Positions 1 through 7,177 of a stretch of DNA of 18,314 nt are shown in pieces. The stretch is taken from contig CADBKB010000017.1 in NCBI GenBank assembly GCA_902795095.1, positions 1-18,314 on the forward strand. Reading direction: 5' to 3'. This DNA is from Oscillospiraceae bacterium (GTDB lineage: Bacteria > Bacillota_A > Clostridia > Oscillospirales > Oscillospiraceae). Position 1 is the first letter of the stretch; every line of letters starts with the position of its first letter. The position numbers were made by a program, and so were the translations under genes. The notes below the pieces were generated by a model, which saw only the letters and a list, made by a program, of their open reading frames with translations, was not told where the DNA came from and made no database searches.

Positions 1-1094
1 GCGGGGACCTCGTCCGAAACGTAGCTGTCGCCGCACTTGGAGCAGGTGTAGGTGGTGTAGCCCGCATCCACGCAGGTCGGCTCGGTCACGACAGCCTGGT
101 AGTCATGCTCGCAGACGGGCTCGCCGGGCTTTTTCGCCGTCACCGTGACGGTGAAATCACCCTTGACCTTGGTGACGCGGTAGCCGTTTTCAATGCCGGT
201 ATCGGCGGGGCCCTTGAGGTTCTTGTAAGACCCGGCGGGCTCGGCGGTGACGCTCTCGAGTTCATAGCCCTCCGCAAGATTGACAACGAAGTTCACCTGG
301 CCTTCGCCGGAGCAGTCGATCAGGCCGCTGTCGCCGTCGCGGGGGTTTGCCTGCGTCGCGTTCTCCGTCTTCGGTCCGTCGAGCTTCTGGGTCTCAAGCA
401 CGGTGACGGAGGCGCCCTCGCCGCAGGAAATCGTCACATTCAGCAGCTTTTCGCCGCAGACGGTGCATGTGCCTCCCACATAGTTGTGCGGGATCTTCGC
501 TGTGTAGTCGCTCACGTAGCTGTCGCCGCACTTGGAGCAGGTAGAGGTGGTAAAGCCCTGGGCGGTGCAGGTCGCGGGCGTCTCGACTGCTTCATATTCG
601 TGCTCGCAGGGGCCTGCCTCGCTGGTCGTGACCGTCACGGTGACGTCGCCGATCATCTTGGTGATGCGGTAGCCGTTGGGCACCAGGGTCTCGTCGGGCA
701 GCTTGAAGTTTTTATAGTTGGCCGCGGGCTCGGCGGTGACGCTCTCCAGCTTGTAGCCGTTTGCCACGTTCACCACGAAGTTGACCTGGCCCTCGCCGGA
801 GACGTCGATCGCGCCTGTGGCGCTGTCACGGGGATAGGCTTCGGCGGCGTTTTCATGGGCGCCTGTCAGATCCTGTCTGTCATAGGTGGTGATGCTGACG
901 CCCTCGCCGCATACGAAGGTGGCCTTGATCGCCTCGGTGCCGCAGCGGGAGCAGACGCCGTCCACAAAATCATGGCCCAGGGCGTCGACCTCGTCGCCCA
1001 CGTAGCTGTCGCCGCACTTGGAGCAGGTATAGGTGGTGAAGCCCGCCTCGGTGCAGGTGGGCGGGGTGACGACGGCCTGATAGTCGTGCTCACA
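1..1094 (-). repeat. Composite tandem repeat of about 490 bp in the CotH-family gene (2 full copies and a partial third)
   Basis: Each copy starts with a C-E-H motif: codons at 1092-1094, 606-608 and 111-113 (residues 557, 719 and 884). The units are therefore 486 bp and 495 bp, plus 113 bp before the edge. A unit has two parts. The first is a small Cys/His module: CEH, PTC, TCSKCGDSYV, GH or PH, and a final CxxCG. The second is about 100 residues containing SGEGQVNFVV and a GYxLESVTAEP segment, ending in DVTVTVT or DFTVTVT, suggestive of a beta domain. The Cys/His spacing suggests metal binding or disulfides; this is inference. The sequence cgtagctgtc recurs at 1001, 515 and 20. Confidence 0.9.
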
Positions 1095-2762
1095 GGTGTT
1101 CTCCACGTACATCTGGTCGTGGAAGAACCGGGCGCGGCCGGCGGTGTAGGTGACCAGATTGTCGACATACTCCGGCCAGACCTGGGCCTCCTTGTAGGTC
1201 ACCGCATAGTCGGTGCCCTCGTCAAAGGTCGTGTTATGCTGGGGGAAATCGAAGTTGTTTTTGTCCTCCTTCACGGTGCGGACAAAGTTCATCTCGGCGG
1301 AGTCCTCGATCAGCGCCGCCTGCCGCCGGACGTTCTGCTGCACGTCGTCAAAGAGGGCGGCATACCGGTTGTAAACCTCATGGGTCTTTTCCAGGAAATC
1401 CTCATGCTTGCTCAGGGTGCCGAAGAGCTTGCCGCGGTTCCTGCCGGTGATGTACCAGTTGCCCACGGACAGGGAGGCATAGTTCAGCGGCGCGTTGCGC
1501 GGCCAGCCGCTGCCGCCGGCGGCCATGGAGCCGTTGGAGCCGTTGTAGCCCATGGAGTTGTCATAGTCCCAGGCGGGGCCGGCGATCAGCTTGTCACTGT
1601 CTGCCATGCCGTTGCGGGTCAGGAAGATGCTGCCGCCGTCCACCTCCAGGTTCTTGATGAACTCATGCAGCAGGTAGAACGCCGCCATGGAGTCCATATC
1701 GAAATAATCGGTATAGTAGACGCCCTTGCTGTTCGTGCCGTTGCTGGCGGACATGGCGTTCCATACATCCTGGAAATAGCTCTGGATCTTGCTCTTGACC
1801 GCCTGGATGCTTTGGGAGCTGGGGTTGTCCGGGTCGCCGCCCTCCGCTGCGATCAGGTTGTCGCCCATCTCCTTGATATTGATGATCATGCCGCCCATAT
1901 TGAAGGAGGGATCTTCATCATCGACGATGTTGTTGTCCTCCAGCAGGAAGCCGCCGTCGGCGACGTAGGCGTCGGTCTTGGGCGTCAGCTGATAGGTGCC
2001 CCAATAGACGCCGTTCAGCCAGATATCCACCGCCGCGCTGTCAAAGCCGATGCCCATCTGGTGGGCCAGGTCATAGGCGACCTTGTTGCGCAGCAGACTG
2101 CGGTCGTTGACATTGGACAGCAGGGTCCATTTTCTGGTCTTCTCGCAGTCGATCCACGACAGCTGGAGCTTCTTTTCCGACTTTGCCAGCTTGAAATTGA
2201 AGGGCTTCTTCTCCTTGTCGTCGCGCCAGGTGGCGTTTCCTCTGCCCTTGATCTGCTCCAGGGCCAGGCGCTTGCCGTCGATGATGACGGAGCCCTTGCA
2301 GGTGTTGTTCTTGTTTTCAAGCATCGCGGCGATGGTGCCCTGGGTCTCGTCGAGCTCGAAGAAGATCGGATGCACGGCCTCCGAGCCCTGATAGGTCAGG
2401 ATGTTGAAGGTTTTCATCGTTCCGCTCTTCGAGAAGGTGACCGCCTCCGATTCGCCGGGCTCCGGGATGGGAAGGGAACCGCTGGTGTAACTCCTGCCGT
2501 CCATATAGGCGGTCAGACCGCCGTCCCAGGAGAGGCAGCAGCTGTCCGCCTCTGCGTTGCCGGGCAGATAGAGGTGGTACTGGTTCTGCGCCCCGGAGGG
2601 GTCGGGATACACGTCGATCTGCGTCGGGATATTGCCCTCCGTGGACGCGGAGATGTACAGCTTCTCAGGGATATCGCCCTCGGCAGCCGCCGCGGGCAGA
2701 ATGGGAAGCAGACTGATCAGCAGGCACACCGCAAGCAGCATGCTCAGTATGCGCTTTTTCAT
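1..2762 (-). CDS. Secreted CotH-family protein with Cys-rich C-terminal repeats (partial, C-terminus beyond left edge)
   Basis: About 920 codons are visible; no stop is reached before the window edge. Residues 1-27 form a Sec signal peptide (MKKR, then a hydrophobic core ending PAAAAEG). Residues 155-410 match the CotH family: GRGNATWRDD (173-182) followed by KKPFNFKL, then KWTLLSNVNDRSLLRNK (211-227), WLNGVYWGTYQL (248-259) and AGPAWDYDNSMG (about 394-405), which corresponds to the Asp-containing G-P-x-W-D-x-D signature. CotH proteins are known as atypical protein kinases of Bacillus spore coats; secreted relatives are common in Clostridia. From residue 557 a composite repeat follows (separate entry). 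The start is ATG 2762, preceded by AAGGAAG. The protein is probably exported and cell-surface or extracellular; its substrate is unknown. No sporulation gene is adjacent, so a coat role is not implied. The CotH assignment is strong; kinase activity is inference. Confidence 0.9.
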   Translation of the reverse strand, partial: MKKRILSMLLAVCLLISLLPILPAAAAEGDIPEKLYISASTEGNIPTQIDVYPDPSGAQNQYHLYLPGNAEADSCCLSWDGGLTAYMDGRSYTSGSLPIPEPGESEAVTFSKSGTMKTFNILTYQGSEAVHPIFFELDETQGTIAAMLENKNNTCKGSVIIDGKRLALEQIKGRGNATWRDDKEKKPFNFKLAKSEKKLQLSWIDCEKTRKWTLLSNVNDRSLLRNKVAYDLAHQMGIGFDSAAVDIWLNGVYWGTYQLTPKTDAYVADGGFLLEDNNIVDDEDPSFNMGGMIINIKEMGDNLIAAEGGDPDNPSSQSIQAVKSKIQSYFQDVWNAMSASNGTNSKGVYYTDYFDMDSMAAFYLLHEFIKNLEVDGGSIFLTRNGMADSDKLIAGPAWDYDNSMGYNGSNGSMAAGGSGWPRNAPLNYASLSVGNWYITGRNRGKLFGTLSKHEDFLEKTHEVYNRYAALFDDVQQNVRRQAALIEDSAEMNFVRTVKEDKNNFDFPQHNTTFDEGTDYAVTYKEAQVWPEYVDNLVTYTAGRARFFHDQMYVENTCEHDYQAVVTPPTCTEAGFTTYTCSKCGDSYVGDEVDALGHDFVDGVCSRCGTEAIKATFVCGEGVSITTYDRQDLTGAHENAAEAYPRDSATGAIDVSGEGQVNFVVNVANGYKLESVTAEPAANYKNFKLPDETLVPNGYRITKMIGDVTVTVTTSEAGPCEHEYEAVETPATCTAQGFTTSTCSKCGDSYVSDYTAKIPHNYVGGTCTVCGEKLLNVTISCGEGASVTVLETQKLDGPKTENATQANPRDGDSGLIDCSGEGQVNFVVNLAEGYELESVTAEPAGSYKNLKGPADTGIENGYRVTKVKGDFTVTVTAKKPGEPVCEHDYQAVVTEPTCVDAGYTTYTCSKCGDSYVSDEVP

Positions 2763-2840
2763 TGAAATCTTCCTTCTTTCCTTTTACAAGATGCGTATTG
2801 CTGAATGGTTTTTCCCGTTTGAACACACACTTCCATAATA

Positions 2841-2870
2841 ATTATAATCCCGCCGGGAAGGGATTGTCAA
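2841..2870 (-). promoter_or_regulatory. Sigma-A promoter of the CotH-family gene (perfect consensus boxes)
   Basis: Read on the minus strand, the -35 box TTGACA is the complement of 2865-2870 and the -10 box TATAAT is the complement of 2841-2846, with an 18-nt spacer. Both hexamers match consensus exactly. The predicted start near 2834 leaves a leader of about 70 nt before ATG 2762. Confidence 0.85.
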
Positions 2871-3021
2871 TCACTGCGTTTGCGACTTTCCCGGAATCTG
2901 CGCCGCCTTCTGCATACCGGTTTCCGCCGCTCCGCAGGGCGGACGCCGTCCATCCCGGCGGGGCGACGCCTGCGGGCAGGACGCCTGCCGGGCGAGCCGG
3001 CAAAGGCGCACACAGCGGGCC

Positions 3022-3050
3022 TTGCTTTTTTCGGGAAAACAGGATATGAT
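3022..3050 (+). promoter_or_regulatory. Putative promoter of the histidine-kinase-like gene
   Basis: TTGCTT (3022-3027) and TATGAT (3045-3050) are separated by 17 nt, giving 4/6 and 5/6 matches to the sigma-A consensus. The predicted start near 3057 leaves a leader of about 70 nt, with the strong AAGGAGGG at 3113-3120 before ATG 3127. Confidence 0.65.
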
Positions 3051-3126
3051 GGAAAAAAAGCAGAATGGAAAAACTTCGTTGGTTACCTTTTTCGATTGTG
3101 CATAAGATAGCGAAGGAGGGGATTCG

Positions 3127-4179
3127 ATGGATCGAGATTTGCTGCAGATACTCAATATTGCCGGCTGCGCCGCCGCAGCCGTCCGGGACGGAGCGGTGGT
3201 CTGGCGCAGCGAGGCGGCCCGGCGGTTCGGATTAGAGCCGGGCATGGACGTCGGCGCGCTCCTGCCCGAGGGCATGTCGCCCGGGGACCTGGCCGGGATG
3301 CAGATGCTTTCACTGCCCGCCCTGGGCCCTTCCGTCAGCGCCCGGGTCTGCCCCTGGGGCGAGTATACCGTGCTTGTGCTGGAGCAGCTCCGCCCGGCGC
3401 TGAGCTATGACGCCGTCGGGCAGATCCATCGCGTTCTGTCCGGTCCGGTGGACGATATCATGTTCACCGCCCGCGGACTGTTTGAACGGCTGGAGGCGCT
3501 GGAGGATCCGCAGATCCAGGCCGGGACTGCCCGGCTGAACCGGGATTTCTACCGCCTGCTGCGGATGAGCGCGTCCCTATCGGATCTGCATGCCGGGCAG
3601 CGCGGCTTTTCGCCGGCGCGCACGGACCTCCGGCTCTGGCTCCAGGACCTGGAGCAGCGGCTGCGGGGCCTTGTCGCGGCCGCCGGAAGACAGCTTTCCG
3701 TCGGACTGCCGGAGCGGCGGATGTACGCCTCGGTGGATGCGGATCTGCTGGAGCAGGCGGTGCTGAGCCTGCTGTCCAACGCCATCCGCTACAGCCCCGC
3801 GGGCAGCACCGTGACCCTGCATGCGCAGCTGCGGGGCAACCAGTGCCTGATCAGCCTGCAGAACCCCGTGGAAGAGGGGGTGCAGCTGCCGGATCTGTCC
3901 GGCGCCTTCACACGGCCGCCGATCCCCGGCGACAGCCACGGCCTGGGCCTGGGCCTGCGCAGAGTGCAGACCATTGCCGAGGCGCATGGCGGCGTGCTGC
4001 TGCTGGAGTGCACCCCGGCGGGGGAGTTCTCCGCCTCACTGTGCGTTCCCTGCGACCGCGCTGAGGATCGGCTGCATCGGCCCGCCGTGGCGGTGGACCG
4101 CAGCGGCGGCTACAGCCGACTGCTGGTGGAGCTCTCGGAGGTCCTGCCGGATTCGGTATTTGATTCCAGGAATTTTTAA
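3127..4179 (+). CDS. Soluble PAS / histidine-kinase-like protein with degenerate catalytic motifs
   Basis: 350 residues, with no signal peptide or membrane segment, so cytoplasmic. Residues 5-88 resemble a PAS domain (VRDGAVVWRSEAARRFGL). Residues 95-158 look like a DHp helical hairpin (QIHRVLSGPVDDI, then LNRDFYRLLRMSASLSDL). Residues 200-310 are an HATPase_c domain with an N-box (LLSNAIRYSP, N218) and a G2 box (SHGLGLGLRRV, 270-280). In the H-box alignment anchored on Pro107, the phosphoacceptor position is Arg102; a His lies one residue earlier at 101. The G1 box (DxGxG) is missing, replaced by NPVEEG near 246-251. No response regulator is adjacent. It may be a signalling pseudokinase, a phosphatase-only regulator, or a divergent active kinase. 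The start ATG 3127 has AAGGAGGG 6 nt upstream. The fold assignment is good; function is unknown. Confidence 0.75.
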   Translation: MDRDLLQILNIAGCAAAAVRDGAVVWRSEAARRFGLEPGMDVGALLPEGMSPGDLAGMQMLSLPALGPSVSARVCPWGEYTVLVLEQLRPALSYDAVGQIHRVLSGPVDDIMFTARGLFERLEALEDPQIQAGTARLNRDFYRLLRMSASLSDLHAGQRGFSPARTDLRLWLQDLEQRLRGLVAAAGRQLSVGLPERRMYASVDADLLEQAVLSLLSNAIRYSPAGSTVTLHAQLRGNQCLISLQNPVEEGVQLPDLSGAFTRPPIPGDSHGLGLGLRRVQTIAEAHGGVLLLECTPAGEFSASLCVPCDRAEDRLHRPAVAVDRSGGYSRLLVELSEVLPDSVFDSRNF

Positions 4180-4253
4180 CGCCGCCGGGAGGGCGTGCGA
4201 CGAAATCCACAAGTTTTCCAAAGTGTGCCCCGCTTTTTCGGCGCTTTGCCGGG

Positions 4254-4282
4254 TGTACAAGCTGTTTTCAGTCTGATATAAT
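4254..4282 (+). promoter_or_regulatory. Extended -10 promoter of the glmU-like/prs/pth transcript
   Basis: TGTACA (4254-4259, 4/6) lies 17 nt before TATAAT (4277-4282). TG at 4274-4275 makes it an extended -10 element. The predicted start near 4289 lies only about 8 nt before ATG 4297, so that ATG is unlikely to be the translation start. Confidence 0.8.
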
Positions 4283-4294
4283 ATAAAAGAGCAT

Positions 4295-4323
4295 CCGTGC
4301 CGATGCACGGAGCAAGAAAGGGG
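4295..4323 (+). promoter_or_regulatory. Leader hairpin and ribosome-binding site deciding a TTG start
   Basis: A 6-bp hairpin, CCGTGC (4295-4300), loop CGAT, GCACGG (4305-4310), is followed by AAAGGGG (4317-4323). A 9-nt spacer leads to TTG 4333. The upstream in-frame ATG 4297 falls inside the hairpin and has no ribosome-binding site. Confidence 0.7.
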
Positions 4324-4332
4324 CGCTTCGCC

Positions 4333-5460
4333 TTGCAAAGCAGATCCGCCGTTATCGTGATCTCGAATGATCCGACCCGCACCGGGCGCCGCAGACCACT
4401 GGCGCTGGAGCTGGCCATGGGCACTCCGCTGCTGCGGTGGCTGACCCATGCCCTGGCAGGGCGCGGGGTGGAGCGGTGGCTGCTGGTTTGCCAGGAGCGC
4501 TTCGTATCCGAGGCAAAGCTCTGCTTTCCGGCGGGGTGCGAGCTGACCGTCTGCGCTGACCGCGAGGCGGGCAATCCCCTGCATGTGTTTTTGTCCAGCG
4601 CTCCGGAGGAGGAGACGCAGGTCCTGGTCATCACCGGCGCCTGTGTGTGCCTGCCGGGGGAGGGGGAAATGCGTGCACCCTGCGCCTGCCAGGTGGGCTG
4701 CGATGAACTGATGACTGCGCTGGACGAGGAGGATTTTTCGTTCAGCCGGTTTCTTTTGACCCGCGGCAGCCCCTGCGGCCAGCTGGCCGGGATCCGGCCG
4801 GTGTCCGACGGGGCGGAGCTGGCGGAGGTCTGCGATGAGCTGCGCCGCGCGTCTGTGCGCACACTGCGCGCGCAGGGTGTGCAGATCTGGGATGAGATGA
4901 GCTGTCATGTGGATCCCGGGGTTCAGATCGGCGCGGGCGCCGTGCTGATGCCCGGCACCGTGATCCGCGGCGCCTCGGTCATCGGCGAGGACTGCGTCAT
5001 CGGGCCCAATGCCCTGCTGGAAAATGCGCAGCTCGGCGCGGGCTGCCGCATCAACGCCTCCCAGCTCAGCGACTGCCGCCTCGGCAGCGACTGCGCCGTG
5101 GGGCCCTATGCCTGCATCCGCTCCGGCAGCCGGCTTGAGAGCCGGGTGCGCGTGGGCAGCGGGACGGAGCTCAGCAGCGTGAGCCTGGACGAGGCCGTCC
5201 GCGTCGGCGCCCGGTGCGCCCTGCGCGAGCTCAGCGCGGGCCGCGGCTGCGTCATCGGCCCCGGCATGACATGCGCAGACGGCGCCGTCCATCTGGAAGA
5301 GGATGCGATCATCGGCGCGGGCGTCACCGCAGCAGGCCCTGTCAGCGTCGGACGCGGCGCATCCGTCAGTGCCGGCACCGTCCTCACCCGGGACGTGCCC
5401 CCGCAGGCCCAGGCCGCCGCCAGGGTTCGTCAGTCTGTCCGCCGGGACAGAAAGAAATGA
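4333..5460 (+). CDS. GlmU-like protein with apparently inactivated nucleotidyltransferase and acetyltransferase sites
   Basis: 375 residues from TTG 4333, shorter than the usual GlmU of about 450. The N-terminal 185 residues resemble a shortened GlmU pyrophosphorylase domain, but the LAAGxGTRM loop reads VISNDPTRTG (about 9-18) and the metal-binding GDxPL reads GACVCL (102-107). Residues 190-355 form a left-handed beta-helix of hexapeptide repeats (IGAGAVLMPGTVIRG, VIGEDCVIGPNALLE). The tail TRDVPPQAQAAARVRQ matches the GlmU C-terminus. The catalytic-His segment HLSYIGD reads ELSAGRG (299-305), and the NYDGxxK loop reads TCADG (313-317). The gene sits directly upstream of prs, pth and mfd, where Firmicutes carry glmU. 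GlmU normally makes UDP-GlcNAc from GlcN-1-P; this copy probably cannot, so a second GlmU would be expected elsewhere. A scaffold or regulatory role, or a changed substrate, is speculation. Confidence 0.75.
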   Translation: MQSRSAVIVISNDPTRTGRRRPLALELAMGTPLLRWLTHALAGRGVERWLLVCQERFVSEAKLCFPAGCELTVCADREAGNPLHVFLSSAPEEETQVLVITGACVCLPGEGEMRAPCACQVGCDELMTALDEEDFSFSRFLLTRGSPCGQLAGIRPVSDGAELAEVCDELRRASVRTLRAQGVQIWDEMSCHVDPGVQIGAGAVLMPGTVIRGASVIGEDCVIGPNALLENAQLGAGCRINASQLSDCRLGSDCAVGPYACIRSGSRLESRVRVGSGTELSSVSLDEAVRVGARCALRELSAGRGCVIGPGMTCADGAVHLEEDAIIGAGVTAAGPVSVGRGASVSAGTVLTRDVPPQAQAAARVRQSVRRDRKK

Positions 5461-5518
5461 AAAAGAGTCTCCATGCAAACAGGAATCCACACCATATATG
5501 TAAGAGAGGTATTTTTCT

Positions 5519-6481
5519 ATGATCGCACACGGCAAGGAAATCAAGGTGTTCTGCGGCAACGCACACCCCGAATTCGCCAAAGGAATCTGCGAGGAGCTGG
5601 GGCTGAACATCGGCGAGGTGGAGGTCAAATCCTTCGCCGACGGCGAGGTCTCCGTCTCTGTCTACGAGTCTGTCCGCGGCTGTGACGTCTTCGTCGTTCA
5701 GCCCACCTGTAAGCCGGTCAACGACAATCTCATGGAGCTGCTGATCATGATGGACGCGTTCCGCCGCGCCAGCGCGGGCCGCATCACGGCAGTCATTCCC
5801 TATTTCGGTTATGCCCGTCAGGATCGCAAGGCCAAGGGCCGCGATCCCATCTCCGCCAAGCTGGTGGCGAACATGATCACCGCCGCCGGCGCCGACCGTG
5901 TGCTCACCCTCGACCTGCATGCCGCCCAGATCCAGGGCTTCTTCGATATCCCTGTGGACAATATGCTGGGCAACCCCGTGTTTGTCAAATACTACCTGCA
6001 GAAGTTTGATACTCCCGCCTACAATCACGACGACATCGTGGTCGTCTCCCCGGACGTGGGCTCCGTGACCAGATCCCGCGCCTTTGCCGCCAAGGTACAT
6101 ATGGGCCTCGCCATCGTGGACAAGCGCCGCCAGCGGGCCAATTTCTGCGAAGTCATGAACGTCATCGGCGACGTCAAGGACAAGGTCTGCATCCTCTACG
6201 ACGATATGATCGACACCGCCGGCACCCTGTGCAACGCTGCCCAGGCGCTGATCGACAACGGCGCGAAGGAGGTCTATGCCTGCGCCTCCCACGGCGTGCT
6301 CTCCGGCTCCGCCTTCGAGCGCATCCAGGCCAGCCCCCTCAAGGAGGTCATGCTGCTTAACACGATCCCCCTGCCCGAGCACTGCAAGGGCGGCAAGATC
6401 CGTCAGCTGGACGTCAGCCCCCTGTTTGCCAAGGCCATCACCCGTATTTACAACGAGACGCCCATCTCCAGCCTGTTCTGA
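5519..6481 (+). CDS. prs: Ribose-phosphate pyrophosphokinase (PRPP synthetase)
   Basis: 320 residues, full length for bacterial Prs. It transfers pyrophosphate from ATP to ribose-5-phosphate, giving PRPP for purine, pyrimidine, NAD, His and Trp synthesis, in the cytoplasm. Visible motifs are FADGEV (39-44), [10 protein letters not shown] with the ATP-binding arginine and aspartate (95-104), the metal-binding [11 protein letters not shown] (132-142), the KRR catalytic loop (202-204) and the PRPP-binding loop [10 protein letters not shown] (227-236), where the usual [10 protein letters not shown] has Tyr first. The start ATG 5519 follows AGAGAGGT (5502-5509). It lies 58 bp after the glmU-like gene and 3 bp before pth, with no promoter or terminator seen between them, so co-transcription is likely. 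All key residues are present. Confidence 0.97.
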   Translation: MIAHGKEIKVFCGNAHPEFAKGICEELGLNIGEVEVKSFADGEVSVSVYESVRGCDVFVVQPTCKPVNDNLMELLIMMDAFRRASAGRITAVIPYFGYARQDRKAKGRDPISAKLVANMITAAGADRVLTLDLHAAQIQGFFDIPVDNMLGNPVFVKYYLQKFDTPAYNHDDIVVVSPDVGSVTRSRAFAAKVHMGLAIVDKRRQRANFCEVMNVIGDVKDKVCILYDDMIDTAGTLCNAAQALIDNGAKEVYACASHGVLSGSAFERIQASPLKEVMLLNTIPLPEHCKGGKIRQLDVSPLFAKAITRIYNETPISSLF

Positions 6482-6484
6482 GCC

Positions 6485-7075
6485 ATGCTTCTGCGCAAAC
6501 CCTCGGCGGGATGGATGCTGGTGGGACTGGGCAACCCCGGGACAAAATATGAGCGGAGCCGCCACAACGTGGGCTTCCGCGCCATCGACCTGCTGTGCAG
6601 CACCCGGCGCTGCCGTGCCGACCGCCTGCGCCTCAAGGCTTTGACCGGCTTCTGCGAGCTGGGCGGGCAGAAGGTGCTGCTGGTCAAGCCCATGACCTAT
6701 ATGAATCTCTCCGGCCAGGCGGTGCGTCCCCTGGCGGACTACTACAAGATCCCGCCGGAGCACATCCTGGTGATCTTCGACGATATCTCCCTGCCCGTGG
6801 GCAAGCTCCGCGTCCGGCCCGACGGTTCCGCCGGCGGTCACAACGGAGTCAAGTCCCTGATCGCCGAGCTGGGCTGCCAGAGCTTTCCACGCATCAAGAT
6901 CGGGGTGGGGGAGAAGCCCCATCCGGATTATGACCTGGCCGACTGGGTGCTTTCGAGCTTCAGCGCCCAGGAGGAGAAGCTGCTCGAGCCCGTGGTGGCC
7001 CGGGCGGTGGAGGCGGCGCAGACCGTCATCGAGGAAGGCGTCCAGCAGGCCATGAACCGCTTCAACGGAATGTAA
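6485..7075 (+). CDS. pth: Peptidyl-tRNA hydrolase
   Basis: 196 residues. Pth cleaves the ester bond of peptidyl-tRNAs released from stalled ribosomes, recycling tRNA in the cytoplasm. Family motifs: VGLGNPGTKY (13-22), RHNVGF with catalytic His27, the substrate-binding Asn of MNLSG (N74), FDDISLPVGKLR with Asp100, and SAGGHNG with Asn120. The ATG lies 3 nt after the prs stop without a clear ribosome-binding site, which suggests translational coupling. The alternative in-frame ATG 6515 would give the shorter start MLVGLGNPG typical of many Pth proteins. I prefer 6485 for its coupling to prs, at moderate confidence. In Firmicutes pth commonly lies between prs and mfd, as here. Confidence 0.96.
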   Translation: MLLRKPSAGWMLVGLGNPGTKYERSRHNVGFRAIDLLCSTRRCRADRLRLKALTGFCELGGQKVLLVKPMTYMNLSGQAVRPLADYYKIPPEHILVIFDDISLPVGKLRVRPDGSAGGHNGVKSLIAELGCQSFPRIKIGVGEKPHPDYDLADWVLSSFSAQEEKLLEPVVARAVEAAQTVIEEGVQQAMNRFNGM

Positions 7076-7076
7076 T

Positions 7077-7117
7077 CATCCCCGGATCCCTCCGCGTTCA
7101 GCGGGGGGATCCGGATG
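7077..7117 (+). terminator. Long G+C-rich hairpin between pth and mfd (terminator-like, no T-tract)
   Basis: CCGGATCCCTCCGC (7082-7095) pairs with GCGGGGGGATCCGG (7101-7114) around the loop GTTCA, a 14-bp stem with one T-G pair. CATC (7077-7080) and GATG (7114-7117) offer an alternative base extension. The downstream sequence ATGCTGTCTTTG is not a proper T-tract. The hairpin begins just after the pth stop and ends before the mfd promoter, so it probably ends or attenuates the upstream transcript. Confidence 0.6.
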
Positions 7118-7123
7118 CTGTCT

Positions 7124-7153
7124 TTGCGGCCGTTTGCGTATACGGTCTATAAT
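7124..7153 (+). promoter_or_regulatory. Putative promoter of mfd
   Basis: TTGCGG (7124-7129, 3/6) and a perfect TATAAT (7148-7153) are separated by 18 nt. The predicted start near 7160 leaves a short leader of about 18 nt with GGAGG at 7169-7173. Confidence 0.65.
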
Positions 7154-7177
7154 TGTCAAACATCGAATGGAGGAAGT

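Larger units (their letters stand above)
2763..3126. other. Divergent intergenic region (364 bp)
   Basis: This gap between two divergent genes holds the minus-strand promoter (2841-2870) and the plus-strand promoter (3022-3050). Between them, 2880-3020 is very G+C-rich with short imperfect direct repeats around GACGCC (for example 2962-2977 and 2978-2993) and a small palindrome at 2969-2980. Short open frames cross it on both strands, but they lack ribosome-binding sites and recognisable protein features. I see no tRNA, riboswitch or small gene here. Confidence 0.6.

Noticed and set aside
105..2765. 886-codon plus-strand open frame over the CotH region
   Set aside because: The minus strand gives a signal peptide, CotH motifs, a ribosome-binding site and a consensus promoter; the plus frame gives only low-complexity Val/Ala/Gly/His sequence.
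2871..3275. Minus-strand open frame of 134 codons across the divergent intergenic region
   Set aside because: No ribosome-binding site, Arg/Pro/Ser-rich composition typical of a non-coding frame, and it overlaps the start of the kinase-like gene and its promoter.
4297..4332. ATG 4297 as the start of the GlmU-like protein
   Set aside because: It lies about 8 nt from the predicted transcription start, inside a hairpin and without a ribosome-binding site; TTG 4333 has AAAGGGG at 9 nt and gives a GlmU-like N-terminus.
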